Of a stretch of DNA of 64,000 bases, positions 33,715 through 42,312 are shown piece after piece. The notes beneath the pieces were generated by a model. The model worked only from the letters and a program-made list of their open reading frames with translations, was not told the DNA's origin and did no database searches. Source of the stretch: G963662905 sp965230045 (lineage in GTDB: Bacteria; Bacteroidota; Bacteroidia; Bacteroidales; WRLA01); NCBI GenBank assembly GCA_965230045.1, contig OZ245940.1:1550001-1614000 (forward strand), given 5' to 3'. How positions within the stretch are numbered: position 1 is the first letter of the stretch; every line of letters begins with the position of its first letter. Both the position numbers and the translations under genes were made by a program.

Positions 33715-34467
33715 CTAAAAAACAACTTCCAAAGCTTTCATAAAACTATCTCGCCGGCGCGTGGATACGGGAACTTTTTCTTTATTGTTCAAAACAATTT
33801 CACCTTGTGATTTATCGAAAGTGCCAATTTGCCTCAAATTGATGAGGTGGGAGTGGTGCACGCGGAAAAAACCACTGGACACGAGCATTTCTTCCAGCTC
33901 TTTCATGCTTTTGGAAACCAGTATTTTTTTATTTTCCTTAATAATTACTTTGCAGAAATTTTCCTGTGCTTCGGCACGGATGATGTTTTTTATTTCCACA
34001 AAATGCAATTTGCTGCCGGCATTGAGGATTATTTTACGGTCCAGGTTTCCACTATTGGTGTTTTCGGCAAAAGTATCGAGCTGTGTTTTTAAAAGGTCTT
34101 CATTTTCAATGCTTTCCCTGGCTTTGGCAATAGCCCTGATCAGCTCTGCCGGGCTAATGGGCTTTAAAATATAATCGAGGGCACTGAGTTTTATGGCCTG
34201 CAGCGCAAATTCGTCATAAGCTGTTAAAAAGATGAGTTTGAAATTGTGCTTGTGCAGTGCTTTCAAAATATCAAATCCGGTTCCGTCGGGCAGGTGGATG
34301 TCCATAAAAACCAGATCTGCTTCAGATCGGCGCAAAAGCTTTACGCCACCGGCCACATCTGTAGCTTCGCCCGCAAATTCTGTTTCCGGACAGTAAAACT
34401 CAAGCATGTTTTTCAGTGCCTGACGGGCATTGTCTTCATCTTCAATGATCAGGGTCTTGATTTTCAT
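33715..34467 (-). CDS. LytTR family response regulator
   Basis: 250 residues. The receiver domain (~1-120) has the acidic pair E-D-E-D near the N-terminus, the phosphoacceptor L-V-F-M-D-I-H-L-P-D-G (~54-64) and a K-P-I-S-P-A-E switch region (~105). A LytTR DNA-binding domain (~148-250) ends with R-V-H-H-S-H-L-I-N-L and a V-P-V-S-T-R-R motif. Its start overlaps the end of the kinase gene by 4 bp, so the two form a cognate pair. LytTR proteins activate promoters with paired direct repeats. Targets are unknown; the secreted-protein genes around are candidates. Confidence 0.95.
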   Translation of the reverse strand: MKIKTLIIEDEDNARQALKNMLEFYCPETEFAGEATDVAGGVKLLRRSEADLVFMDIHLPDGTGFDILKALHKHNFKLIFLTAYDEFALQAIKLSALDYILKPISPAELIRAIAKARESIENEDLLKTQLDTFAENTNSGNLDRKIILNAGSKLHFVEIKNIIRAEAQENFCKVIIKENKKILVSKSMKELEEMLVSSGFFRVHHSHLINLRQIGTFDKSQGEIVLNNKEKVPVSTRRRDSFMKALEVVF

Positions 34468-37400
34468 TCTTTTGATAGGTTTAATGGAACGCTTATTACT
34501 ACCCTTGTGCCTGCACTTTTACCGTCATCGTTCCGTATTTCAGATATATTGAATTTTGTGTCCCTGCCGCTGCGTTCGCTGATAATTTGCAAGCGGTCGC
34601 GCACAATTCCTGTTGCCAGTGATTTATGCCCTTTTTTGCCTTTTTTTCCTGAAGTTGCTTCTAGTCCAATACCATTGTCTTCGATGGTAAAAACAATATT
34701 TTCATTATCCAGCGCATAGATAATGCGGATTATTCCTTTATGTTTTAGTGTCTTGATGCCGTGTTCGATTGAATTTTCGATAAACGGCTGGGCCAGCATG
34801 GGCGGTACAAAGGCGTCTGCATCATAGAGTTTTTGATCCACATGGATTTCGTATTCCATCCTCTCGCCAAAGCGTAATTTCTGAAGATCGAGATACAAAC
34901 GCGTAGTTTCCATCTCCTGTTCAATGCTAATTGCTTCGAGCCTGCTGTAATTCAATATCATGCGGATAAGCTTTGCGAAATCAGAAAGATATTTTCCGGC
35001 AAGATGTGTTTGATTGGAGTAAATGTAGTTTTGAATGGCAAAAAGGGAATTGAAAATAAAATGAGGGTTCATTTGCAGGCGCAGGAGTTTTTGGTTCAAC
35101 TCCGCATTGTTGAGGCGGAGTTTTAGGGTGTGCACACGGCTGTAAACAAACAAACTTGTGATGCCTGCAAATATTAAAAAAGACCCGGACAGAAACCACC
35201 ACTCCTGCCACCAGGGCGGCGAAATATTGAGGATGAGCTTTTTGGAGCTTAGAACAGATTTGTTGTCTCGCGAATGTAAACGTATTTTAAAAATATATTC
35301 ACCGAGAGGGACATTAGTAAACTGTGCCGTAGCAATATGTCGCGGCAATTGTTTCCATTCTTTCTGGAAACCTTCGAGTATGTAACTCAGTGCCAAATCA
35401 GGCTGATCGGCAAAATCGCCGCCCATATGAATGGAAAAGAAGTTTTCGCTATGCTTCAAATTATAGCTTTCCTGTGCATTTAATTCATAAAATTTGGGCT
35501 GATCAAATACATTCAATTGACTGAAATACAAATGTTGGTAGTGCATGGAAGCTTCAAATGCTTTCTTTGGGTCCATGATTGTGATTCCATTTGAACCGCC
35601 CAAGGCAATTTTACCATCGGGCAATAGAGCGGCAGCAGCATTGTTGGCAGTGTATTTCAGTCCGCTTAAACGGTTTATGGATGTCAATTGCCTGCCTTTA
35701 AAATCGAGCAGGGCTGTTCCGAAACTGCCCAACAACCAGATTCTGTGGTCATTTTCTGTAAGGACTTTAAACACCCGTTCATCTTCGGATAAAGCAGATA
35801 ATTTAATTTGCTCAGGCTTATCATTATCCGGTTTCTTGATATACAGGTGCTTTCCGGCAATAATAATGCTTTGGTTTGGTCCATCGGCGATGTCGTAAAT
35901 CCGTTCATCGGGCAATCCCAATGAGGGGTTTGTTGGAGCAAAATAACTGATGGCAGTATCCTGATCAGGTAAAAAGCAGTGCAAACCGGCTTGAGTAGTG
36001 CCTGTCCATAAATTACCGCTTTCGTCAAAATGCAGACATGTAATAAGACGGGCATTATAATACGGATTGAATTTTTTTGCGAGGGATCTTTGGTATTTTT
36101 TTTGCGCCGTATCAAAAAGGGTCAGTCCTTTTGCACCCCAGAAACCAAGATATAGTTTTCCTTCCTTGTCTAGGACCAGGTCATTGTACCAATCATTATT
36201 TCTGCTGTTGGGATTGAAAGCAAAATTTTCAAAAGTGCGTTTTTCGGGGTCAAGTCTTCCAAAACCTGTTCCCGACCACAAGCCCAAATATAAGCCTCCT
36301 CGATTATCTGAAATAAAACAGCGGACATTGGATGATTTCATGCCCGGCACATTGTTTTTGTTATAGTGTTTTATTTTTCCGTTTTGAATGTTGAGGTGGT
36401 CTATGCCATGATGTTCTGTGCTGAGCCACAAGCCATTGTTCCCATCACTTGCCAGTTCGGTAATTTTGCTGGAAGCCGGGGTTTCCTCCATGGCCGGTAT
36501 GTGGAAGTAATTTTGAATGCCCGGCGGCGTAGGCTGAAAAACTGCTAATCCACGGTTGGTGGAAACCCAGATGTTTCCGCTACGGTCTTCAAAAATGCGG
36601 TGGATGTAATTGCCGGGCAAGCTACTGGGGTTTTCTTCATTGTGTGGATAAATGGTTAGCTTGCCGCTTGTGCGGTTGTATCGTGCCAGCTTGTCTCCTG
36701 CGCCAAACCAGTATTCGCCGTTTCGGCTGCATGTGATGTCCCAGGAACTTACGCCCAAAAAGGGAAGCAGGCTGTCGTTGTGAAGAAAATAAATGCCCGA
36801 AAGGCTACACATCCAAAAGTCGCCCAAAGGATCGAGGAAAAGGTCGGAACAATCATTTTTTTGGTCTTTGGCATCAACTTTTTTTATACTGATTTTCGTA
36901 AAATAGTGAGCTTTTTTATCTTTTCCCAGAATAAACGGCCCATTGCCCCTGCCACCAAACCATAACTGTCCGCTGCTGTCCGTTTCCAGCGCGTGGTAGA
37001 GATAGTAAGGCTGATAGCTTGGGCTGTGGTAAAAATGTTTGATTCGGTTTCTGTTTTTTAGCCGGATAGCTGAAAGGACACCGGCCTGTGCATCAAACCA
37101 GATTAAAGAATCGCCTTGATGATTAATGGCCCTGATGTTGAATGTGTCAGATGATTCAGTTTGAATGGATGGGGCATAAAGCGGCTTAAAAATATCTTTC
37201 TCCGGATCATAATAGCATAATCCGGCCTTTGTCCCAACTAGCATGCGCCCGTCCGGAATTATGTGCAGGTCATTGATGTAATCCGAAAGAACAGATCCCG
37301 GAGTCCAGTCTTTGATGTATTTTTTGGTTTGAAAGCCATCAAAGCGGTAAAGCCCGTTTGTGGTGGCCAGCCAAATATAACCTGTGCTGTCCTGCAGAAT

Positions 37401-37553
37401 ATCCGTTACGGTTCCATGTTCCTCATCCGGCCAGTGTTCAAAAAGGCCGAATTTTTGATATGGATCTTCCCGCACCTCATGGATAGGCGGGATATCTGCT
37501 GAAAGCCTTAGGGCTGTTGCCAACAGGATTATATGGATCAAAAACCTTTGCAA
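34464..37553 (-). CDS. LytS-type sensor kinase with periplasmic two-component beta-propeller
   Basis: 1029 residues. Signal peptide (~1-20). Residues ~35-670 hold two-component-regulator propeller repeats (G-Y-I-W-L-A-T-T-N-G-L-Y-R-F-D-G-F near 55, I-W-V-S-T-N-R-G-L-A, L-W-T-G-T-T-Q-A-G-L). A Y_Y_Y domain (~680-770) precedes a membrane segment (~785-808). The cytoplasmic part is a His_kinase domain with N-P-H-F-I-F-N-S-L-F (His ~831) and an HATPase with I-E-D-N-G-I-G-L. Such sensors respond to polysaccharides or other external ligands in Bacteroidota. Unlike HTCS proteins, it signals to a separate LytTR regulator. A TATCTTTG box (37600-37607, minus) lies 46 bp before the start. Confidence 0.94.
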   Translation of the reverse strand: MQRFLIHIILLATALRLSADIPPIHEVREDPYQKFGLFEHWPDEEHGTVTDILQDSTGYIWLATTNGLYRFDGFQTKKYIKDWTPGSVLSDYINDLHIIPDGRMLVGTKAGLCYYDPEKDIFKPLYAPSIQTESSDTFNIRAINHQGDSLIWFDAQAGVLSAIRLKNRNRIKHFYHSPSYQPYYLYHALETDSSGQLWFGGRGNGPFILGKDKKAHYFTKISIKKVDAKDQKNDCSDLFLDPLGDFWMCSLSGIYFLHNDSLLPFLGVSSWDITCSRNGEYWFGAGDKLARYNRTSGKLTIYPHNEENPSSLPGNYIHRIFEDRSGNIWVSTNRGLAVFQPTPPGIQNYFHIPAMEETPASSKITELASDGNNGLWLSTEHHGIDHLNIQNGKIKHYNKNNVPGMKSSNVRCFISDNRGGLYLGLWSGTGFGRLDPEKRTFENFAFNPNSRNNDWYNDLVLDKEGKLYLGFWGAKGLTLFDTAQKKYQRSLAKKFNPYYNARLITCLHFDESGNLWTGTTQAGLHCFLPDQDTAISYFAPTNPSLGLPDERIYDIADGPNQSIIIAGKHLYIKKPDNDKPEQIKLSALSEDERVFKVLTENDHRIWLLGSFGTALLDFKGRQLTSINRLSGLKYTANNAAAALLPDGKIALGGSNGITIMDPKKAFEASMHYQHLYFSQLNVFDQPKFYELNAQESYNLKHSENFFSIHMGGDFADQPDLALSYILEGFQKEWKQLPRHIATAQFTNVPLGEYIFKIRLHSRDNKSVLSSKKLILNISPPWWQEWWFLSGSFLIFAGITSLFVYSRVHTLKLRLNNAELNQKLLRLQMNPHFIFNSLFAIQNYIYSNQTHLAGKYLSDFAKLIRMILNYSRLEAISIEQEMETTRLYLDLQKLRFGERMEYEIHVDQKLYDADAFVPPMLAQPFIENSIEHGIKTLKHKGIIRIIYALDNENIVFTIEDNGIGLEATSGKKGKKGHKSLATGIVRDRLQIISERSGRDTKFNISEIRNDDGKSAGTRVVISVPLNLSKE

Positions 37554-37599
37554 AAACAGTTTTGGTTCAATAAAAAAGCAATAATCAACTCTTGCCCAT

Positions 37600-37607
37600 C
37601 AAAGATA
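37600..37607 (-). promoter_or_regulatory. -7 box of the propeller sensor operon
   Basis: TATCTTTG on the minus strand; it would give a leader of about 40 nt. Confidence 0.5.
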
Positions 37608-37698
37608 GGGAGATTTACTGAAACAGCAGAAGCCCTTCTGGAGTGATAATAAATGGAGCATGTAGAATGGAGCAAGTCTTGCTATTTCTTGGTTCTGC

Positions 37699-38787
37699 TT
37701 AATTCTGTTTTTGAGAGCTATTGTTAGATGCTATTTTAATATAGAGGCCAAGCCGTGGTATCAGGGACAGGAAAAAACGAGTATCCCATTGGAGTTCACA
37801 TACATCTGTCGATAGGTCAAAGTCCAAATAAATATTATCATGGATTTTTGCCAACAATCCTGCTCCGGCAACAGCAGTAGTAGTCCCCCATCTTTTGTTA
37901 AAGTAACAATTTACCCCAGTATAAATTTTCGGGATAATTTTTTCATATGGATATTGGTACTCAATATATATAGGGATAATATTTGCATTTTCAGTAATGT
38001 GGTTAATGGATTCAATAGTAACCCTGAAATATCCTGCTTTTAAATAAAAATTTTCACTTGAGAATGGCAGCCAAACGGCAACTTGTGCTCCGTATATAGC
38101 ACAACTTGACAAAATTTCCTCACCCAAATCTCTATAATATGGACGTCCAACCATTGGCTCAATAGCCATCCGGAAAGGGTTTTTCTTTCTTTTGAATACC
38201 ATGCAGCTCCCTTCACCACATATTATGTCGTTATATTCTTTTGTAATCCGGGCCATATTATTTGCGTTGGGCTTGTTCATCTTGTCTATCGTTGCAAATA
38301 TCTCCGGGCAATCAATCAATTCTGCTTTTATAAACCCAATATGCTTCGTTGACTCCTTTTCATAATATTTTCCGTCTTTTTGGACTATTTTATATTGATA
38401 CGGAATTTCCCGTAATACTCCTGTTGAATTGCCCAGGAGATAATGGAATTCTGAATTCATTCGATAGCGGTACAGGCTTTTCTTGCCAATAACCATAGCC
38501 TCGGCAAAAACTTTTATAGTGTCTTTTTCAGCAATGACCTCCTTGGAGATATAGTATTTTCCATCCTTAAAACGATAACTTTTTATGGTAAAAGGCAGAT
38601 AGGTTGTGCTGTCATCTCCAGGCTTCACTGCCTGGATCATTTGTGAGTTTGTTTGGTCGTCCACATAATTGAGCATGCAATGAACGGTGTCTCCATCCAT
38701 CTTGATGAAATATCCATCCCGATAATCGTTTTGTGCGGTCAGCCCAGAGGATATGATTGTTAAGAGCAGTAGGATAAGGTGCTTCAT
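37699..38787 (-). CDS. exported protein of unknown function
   Basis: 362 residues with a signal peptide (~1-18, ending L-T-A-Q). The N-terminal part is beta-rich with repeated D-G-K-Y-Y and D-G-D-T-V motifs. The C-terminal half (~200-362) alternates aromatic/hydrophobic strands and ends with F-L-S-L-I-P-R-L-G-L-Y-I-K-I, compatible with an outer-membrane beta-barrel, though the final residues are polar rather than ending in Phe. Not recognised. It lies 18 bp after the PP-loop enzyme gene on the same strand and may be co-transcribed with it. Confidence 0.7.
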   Translation of the reverse strand: MKHLILLLLTIISSGLTAQNDYRDGYFIKMDGDTVHCMLNYVDDQTNSQMIQAVKPGDDSTTYLPFTIKSYRFKDGKYYISKEVIAEKDTIKVFAEAMVIGKKSLYRYRMNSEFHYLLGNSTGVLREIPYQYKIVQKDGKYYEKESTKHIGFIKAELIDCPEIFATIDKMNKPNANNMARITKEYNDIICGEGSCMVFKRKKNPFRMAIEPMVGRPYYRDLGEEILSSCAIYGAQVAVWLPFSSENFYLKAGYFRVTIESINHITENANIIPIYIEYQYPYEKIIPKIYTGVNCYFNKRWGTTTAVAGAGLLAKIHDNIYLDFDLSTDVCELQWDTRFFLSLIPRLGLYIKIASNNSSQKQN

Positions 38788-38805
38788 AAAGTCTTTAAGT
38801 CTTGT

Positions 38806-39915
38806 TTAATGTGCGCTTTTTTTTAATATATTTCGTGTTTTGGCAAAAACCTTATTCCATTTTGAATAATGTTTTGAATATACATTTACTGGTATATGGC
38901 AAATATTATCAAGGTCTTTCCCATTAAAATGCAAGCGATTTTTTAGTTGTTCAAGGTTTTCTGGTAGTTTATTTGTTGCGTCTTTATCGATTATTTCTAA
39001 TGCCTTTTCTCTGCTTATTTCATTGTTTCTTATCATATTGCACAACTGGGGCAGTCTTCGCGATACTCCAAAACGCTTTTCCCGTATGTAATTTGTAAAT
39101 GGTTCTGCCAGGCAGTCGAAATGGCGGGTGTACTCTGAATTTTCCGGTTCAGTCCAACCGATCTCTTTTTTTAAGATATTGCCTATCTCCTTGTCCGTTG
39201 GTAAATCAATATAGTATAAAACATTGATTTTGCGGCCAAAACGGCCAATTTTGGTGTAAATGAAACTACTGATGAAATTGAGGTTTGGATAAATAAGAAA
39301 ACGTTTGACCATGTTTTTACTGATTCCAGGGTTTTGTTTGAAAATCGCTTTCAGGCGTTCCTGGTCGTAAATGTTTTCTGAGGTAAATGAATTGCTTTCG
39401 GTAGGTGAGTGTCCCATCAAAATAAGGGGTATTCTGTATGCTTCAGAGATTTTGAGCATGCTGCGTTCAATGCCAATGCCACAAATTCCGCAGATTTCTC
39501 CCGATTGCTTTAAAGTAATGCTATAAAGCTCGTCAATCAGGTCTTGGCTGGGTTTTACCCAAATATGGTCGCAGGAACAGTTATTGGTGCTTGTTTCTAT
39601 GTTTTTTTTTGCGAAATCACTTATAAAACCATTGTCGAATGTATAGGTAAGCACATTTAGATTATATTTCTTGCATGCCAGATAAAGCACGTATGTACTG
39701 TCTTTTCCACCACTTAATGGAACTAAAGCATCGTACTGAGGATTTTTCTTTTGGGCATTATTGAATATTTTTTTGAGCTTGTCTTCACCGATAGGTACGA
39801 AAGGTTCGTTTTTTCTGCAATATTTACATAATCCTTCGCTGTCAATTTCAACACCAGGTAAACCTGTATGTAGCAGGCATTTTTTGCAGCTTTTAATATT
39901 AGGGCTAGGCTTCAT
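38806..39915 (-). CDS. PP-loop ATPase, N-acetyl sugar amidotransferase-like
   Basis: 369 residues. An N-terminal zinc-binding pattern (C-K-K-C near 10-13, C-K-Y-C near 30-33) is followed by the PP-loop L-S-G-G-K-D-S-T-Y-V (~68-77). A second Cys pattern C-G-I-C-G-I-G sits around 145. This layout fits the WbpG/PseA-like amidotransferase or TtuA/TtcA-like thiolation families, in which an AMP-activated substrate is amidated or thiolated. WbpG normally works with a glutaminase and an imidazole glycerol synthase-like partner in O-antigen clusters; no such genes are nearby, so the substrate is open. An unknown exported protein gene follows after 18 bp. Confidence 0.75.
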   Translation of the reverse strand: MKPSPNIKSCKKCLLHTGLPGVEIDSEGLCKYCRKNEPFVPIGEDKLKKIFNNAQKKNPQYDALVPLSGGKDSTYVLYLACKKYNLNVLTYTFDNGFISDFAKKNIETSTNNCSCDHIWVKPSQDLIDELYSITLKQSGEICGICGIGIERSMLKISEAYRIPLILMGHSPTESNSFTSENIYDQERLKAIFKQNPGISKNMVKRFLIYPNLNFISSFIYTKIGRFGRKINVLYYIDLPTDKEIGNILKKEIGWTEPENSEYTRHFDCLAEPFTNYIREKRFGVSRRLPQLCNMIRNNEISREKALEIIDKDATNKLPENLEQLKNRLHFNGKDLDNICHIPVNVYSKHYSKWNKVFAKTRNILKKSAH

Positions 39916-39964
39916 TGGAAGTGTGTCCGGGTTTTTTAGGTTTTTATAGGAACAGTTGAGCGTA

Positions 39965-40771
39965 TTAACGGATGATAAGCTTTTTAACTTCCGTTTTGTC
40001 TGTACTGATTGCTTTGAGTATATACATGCCCGTTTTAATACCGCTCAGGTCAATTTTTTGTTTTTGGGCGGAAGCATCAATGCTTTTTATTAGTTTTCCG
40101 TTTAATGAAAGGATCTCTATTCTGTTGTATTGATGCTTGCCTTTAAAATTAATTTCATGATCTGCCGGGTTTGGATAAATCCTGAACCCAGCCATGTTTT
40201 CAGGCGTTTCTTCAATTCCAACAGTTAATGCTGTGCCCCATTCTTCATCGCCTTTTTTGTAGTAAACAAGTTTTCTGTTCATAAATATTGGTGAAGGATC
40301 ATTTTCGTCATAATAGTAGTAAGTTTCGCCCAGGCCAACGGCAAAAATGTGACCAAAGGTCATATGGTTTATGTCCTGATATTTGGTGCAATAAGGCCTG
40401 CTGTGATATTTTTCCGGGTCAACAATATAAGTGCCGGCGAGATATGAATCCAAATATCCATATTCTTTGGTAATTGTATCAATTCTAAGACAGCCTTCCG
40501 GACACTCTGACCCTCTGTCTTCTTCAACTTTATATATTTCGTAAGTAACGCTGTTGTTGTCTGTAAGAAAGCTTTTGCCTGTTATTGTCCAGCTGTAATA
40601 AGTATGATGACCGTAGCCGGTTTCTTCAAATTGGAAGATGTCTCCAATATTATAGTCATAGATTAATCCCCATTGAATTGAATCCTGTGCTTTTAAAGTA
40701 CCGGAAATTAAGTATAAAAGACTTGATGCGATGAAAACATGCTTGATGATACAGGTGTAAATTTTCTTCAT
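39965..40771 (-). CDS. secreted protein with type IX secretion (Por) sorting tail
   Basis: 268 residues. Signal peptide ~1-28. The middle (~30-185) is an aromatic-rich domain with several Cys and Tyr, not recognised. The last ~75 residues are a type A T9SS sorting domain: F-R-I-Y-P-N-P-A-D-H-E-I-N-F, then I-L-S-L-N-G-K-L-I-K, ending L-K-K-L-I-I-R. It is therefore exported by the Por system and either released or anchored at the cell surface. This also supports the Bacteroidota assignment. Confidence 0.88.
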   Translation of the reverse strand: MKKIYTCIIKHVFIASSLLYLISGTLKAQDSIQWGLIYDYNIGDIFQFEETGYGHHTYYSWTITGKSFLTDNNSVTYEIYKVEEDRGSECPEGCLRIDTITKEYGYLDSYLAGTYIVDPEKYHSRPYCTKYQDINHMTFGHIFAVGLGETYYYYDENDPSPIFMNRKLVYYKKGDEEWGTALTVGIEETPENMAGFRIYPNPADHEINFKGKHQYNRIEILSLNGKLIKSIDASAQKQKIDLSGIKTGMYILKAISTDKTEVKKLIIR

Positions 40772-41067
40772 TTTGTTGGCTTACTATATTAATTGGACAA
40801 AGTTGTAAAATTATATCCATGAATGCAATTTTTTTTAGACATTTTTTATATTATGTTTGTAGAATTCTGATTTTGTCTAATCGTGTCTCAAGATTTTTAG
40901 TGCCTACTTGTTGATAATCAGTAGTAAATGTGTTAAGTGCCCTTTTGACTTATTTTAATCATTGGCCTCATCGATATGCATTGTCGTTTTTATTATATTT
41001 TAACTTTTCAAACTGAAATATGTTTGACAGGCTCTTGATGCATAAAGGACTGGTATAAAATTTTATT
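40772..41067. other. gene-free stretch
   Basis: AT-rich, no gene or recognisable element seen. It should hold the promoter of the secreted protein gene at 39965-40771. Confidence 0.5.
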
Positions 41068-41097
41068 ACGCTTCCAGGCGTAACGCTTCTGGGCGTA
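41068..41097. repeat. two 15-bp tandem repeats, possible terminator
   Basis: ACGCTTCCAGGCGTA is followed by ACGCTTCTGGGCGTA. On the minus strand this gives TTACGC(CTGGAA)GCGTAA followed by TAAAATTTT, just after the stop of the ATPase gene, so it may act as its terminator. Confidence 0.5.
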
Positions 41098-41098
41098 A

Positions 41099-42220
41099 TT
41101 ATAATATGTTGATAATGAATTTTTTAAAAAATGGGTCGCTGAATACAAAACTTTTTTGATGCGATTCGATGATGCCTTCATCAATTAGTTTCTCCATTGC
41201 TTTTTGAATAGAGGAAGATGGGCCGATATTGTATTTCTGTTGTACTTCTTTCGAATAGATTTGTTTTGGCTCATCGCATAATGCAATTAACAGAGATTTC
41301 TGCAGGGCCGTATGTTTTTGAAACAGTTCCCAATAATAATCGCTTTTGATGTTAATTACCGTTTGGACAGCGTTTTTAATGTTCTGTACGCTGATGTTTT
41401 CTATTTTGTTAAAGCTTTTTTGCCATATTTCGGCTGCAAGAAATTGAATATAATAGGGTATGTTTCCTGCGTTTTCGATGATTTGTCCGGCAATTAATTC
41501 ATTAATTTTAATTCCACCTGTCTTAAACCTTTCGATCAGGTATTTCTTCGACTCATCGATCGGAATCGGTTTTAAGTGCATCAGGGAAGCCGCATTATAA
41601 AAAGCTCTGTTCTTATTGTTAAACATATCTTTAAGCAAATGAGTCCTGCTGCCAAGAAAAAGATAACTTACATTTTGATGGAATTGAATCCTGCTTCGTA
41701 ATAGCTTCTCAAAGTTTTCGCCATTCAACTGGTTGATTTCCTGGAATTCATCAAAAGCAACGATAATCCTTTGGTTAGGCGATGATAGTTTTTCAGGCAA
41801 ATCTATAACATCGGTCAATGTTTCATTTGTGTCGGCATTGGACATCCAGGATAAACTGAAGGTAGGGTTGCCGTTCATATCAAATCCGGCAGAAGGGCTT
41901 ATTCCCCTGATAAAGCCTGAGATTTTTTTTAAAATATCCCGGTATGTCGAATGGGTTGATTTAAAGATGCTTTTGGAGTACAGCTCAATAAAACTTTGTT
42001 TCGAGAATATGGCCATAAAATCTATATAAACGGTTATATAGCCCTCTTCCGACAGTTCTGTCAGTACTTTGTGTACCAATGATGATTTCCCATAGCGCCG
42101 GGGAGCATACAAAACCAGGTTATTGCCTCCTTTTAGGATGTCGGCAATGTCCCTGCTTTCCTCTACGCGGTCATAAAAATGTTCATCCGTTGCTATGCTG
42201 CTGAAAAAAAATGGATTCAT
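41099..42220 (-). CDS. AAA family ATPase (DUF/archaeal-type ATPase-like)
   Basis: 373 residues from the ATG at 42220. The frame extends upstream to 42277, but that part overlaps the leuCD terminator and is unlike the family. Walker A A-P-R-R-Y-G-K-S-S-L (~39-48) and Walker B I-V-A-F-D-E-F-Q-E (~150-158) are clear, with a sensor-like L-F-L-G-S-R-T-H-L. The C-terminus (~290-373) looks like a winged helix (Q-K-Y-N-I-G-P-S-S-S-I-Q-K-A-M-E-K-L). This pattern is typical of STAND-like ATPases that often turn up as single accessory genes in Bacteroidota and archaea. Role unknown; it lies downstream of the leuCD gene. Confidence 0.85.
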   Translation of the reverse strand: MNPFFFSSIATDEHFYDRVEESRDIADILKGGNNLVLYAPRRYGKSSLVHKVLTELSEEGYITVYIDFMAIFSKQSFIELYSKSIFKSTHSTYRDILKKISGFIRGISPSAGFDMNGNPTFSLSWMSNADTNETLTDVIDLPEKLSSPNQRIIVAFDEFQEINQLNGENFEKLLRSRIQFHQNVSYLFLGSRTHLLKDMFNNKNRAFYNAASLMHLKPIPIDESKKYLIERFKTGGIKINELIAGQIIENAGNIPYYIQFLAAEIWQKSFNKIENISVQNIKNAVQTVINIKSDYYWELFQKHTALQKSLLIALCDEPKQIYSKEVQQKYNIGPSSSIQKAMEKLIDEGIIESHQKSFVFSDPFFKKFIINIL

Positions 42221-42261
42221 AAAGCTAAGGTAATCAAATTTCTTAAAAGCACCTCCAATAC

Positions 42262-42289
42262 AAAAAAAGGAGCCCAAAAGAGCTCCTTT
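42262..42289 (-). terminator. Rho-independent terminator of the fused dehydratase gene
   Basis: Read on the minus strand: AAAGGAGC, an 8-nt loop, GCTCCTTT and a T run. It lies about 25 bp after the stop. Confidence 0.8.
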
Positions 42290-42312
42290 ATAAAATGTAT
42301 CTTCACAGGCTG

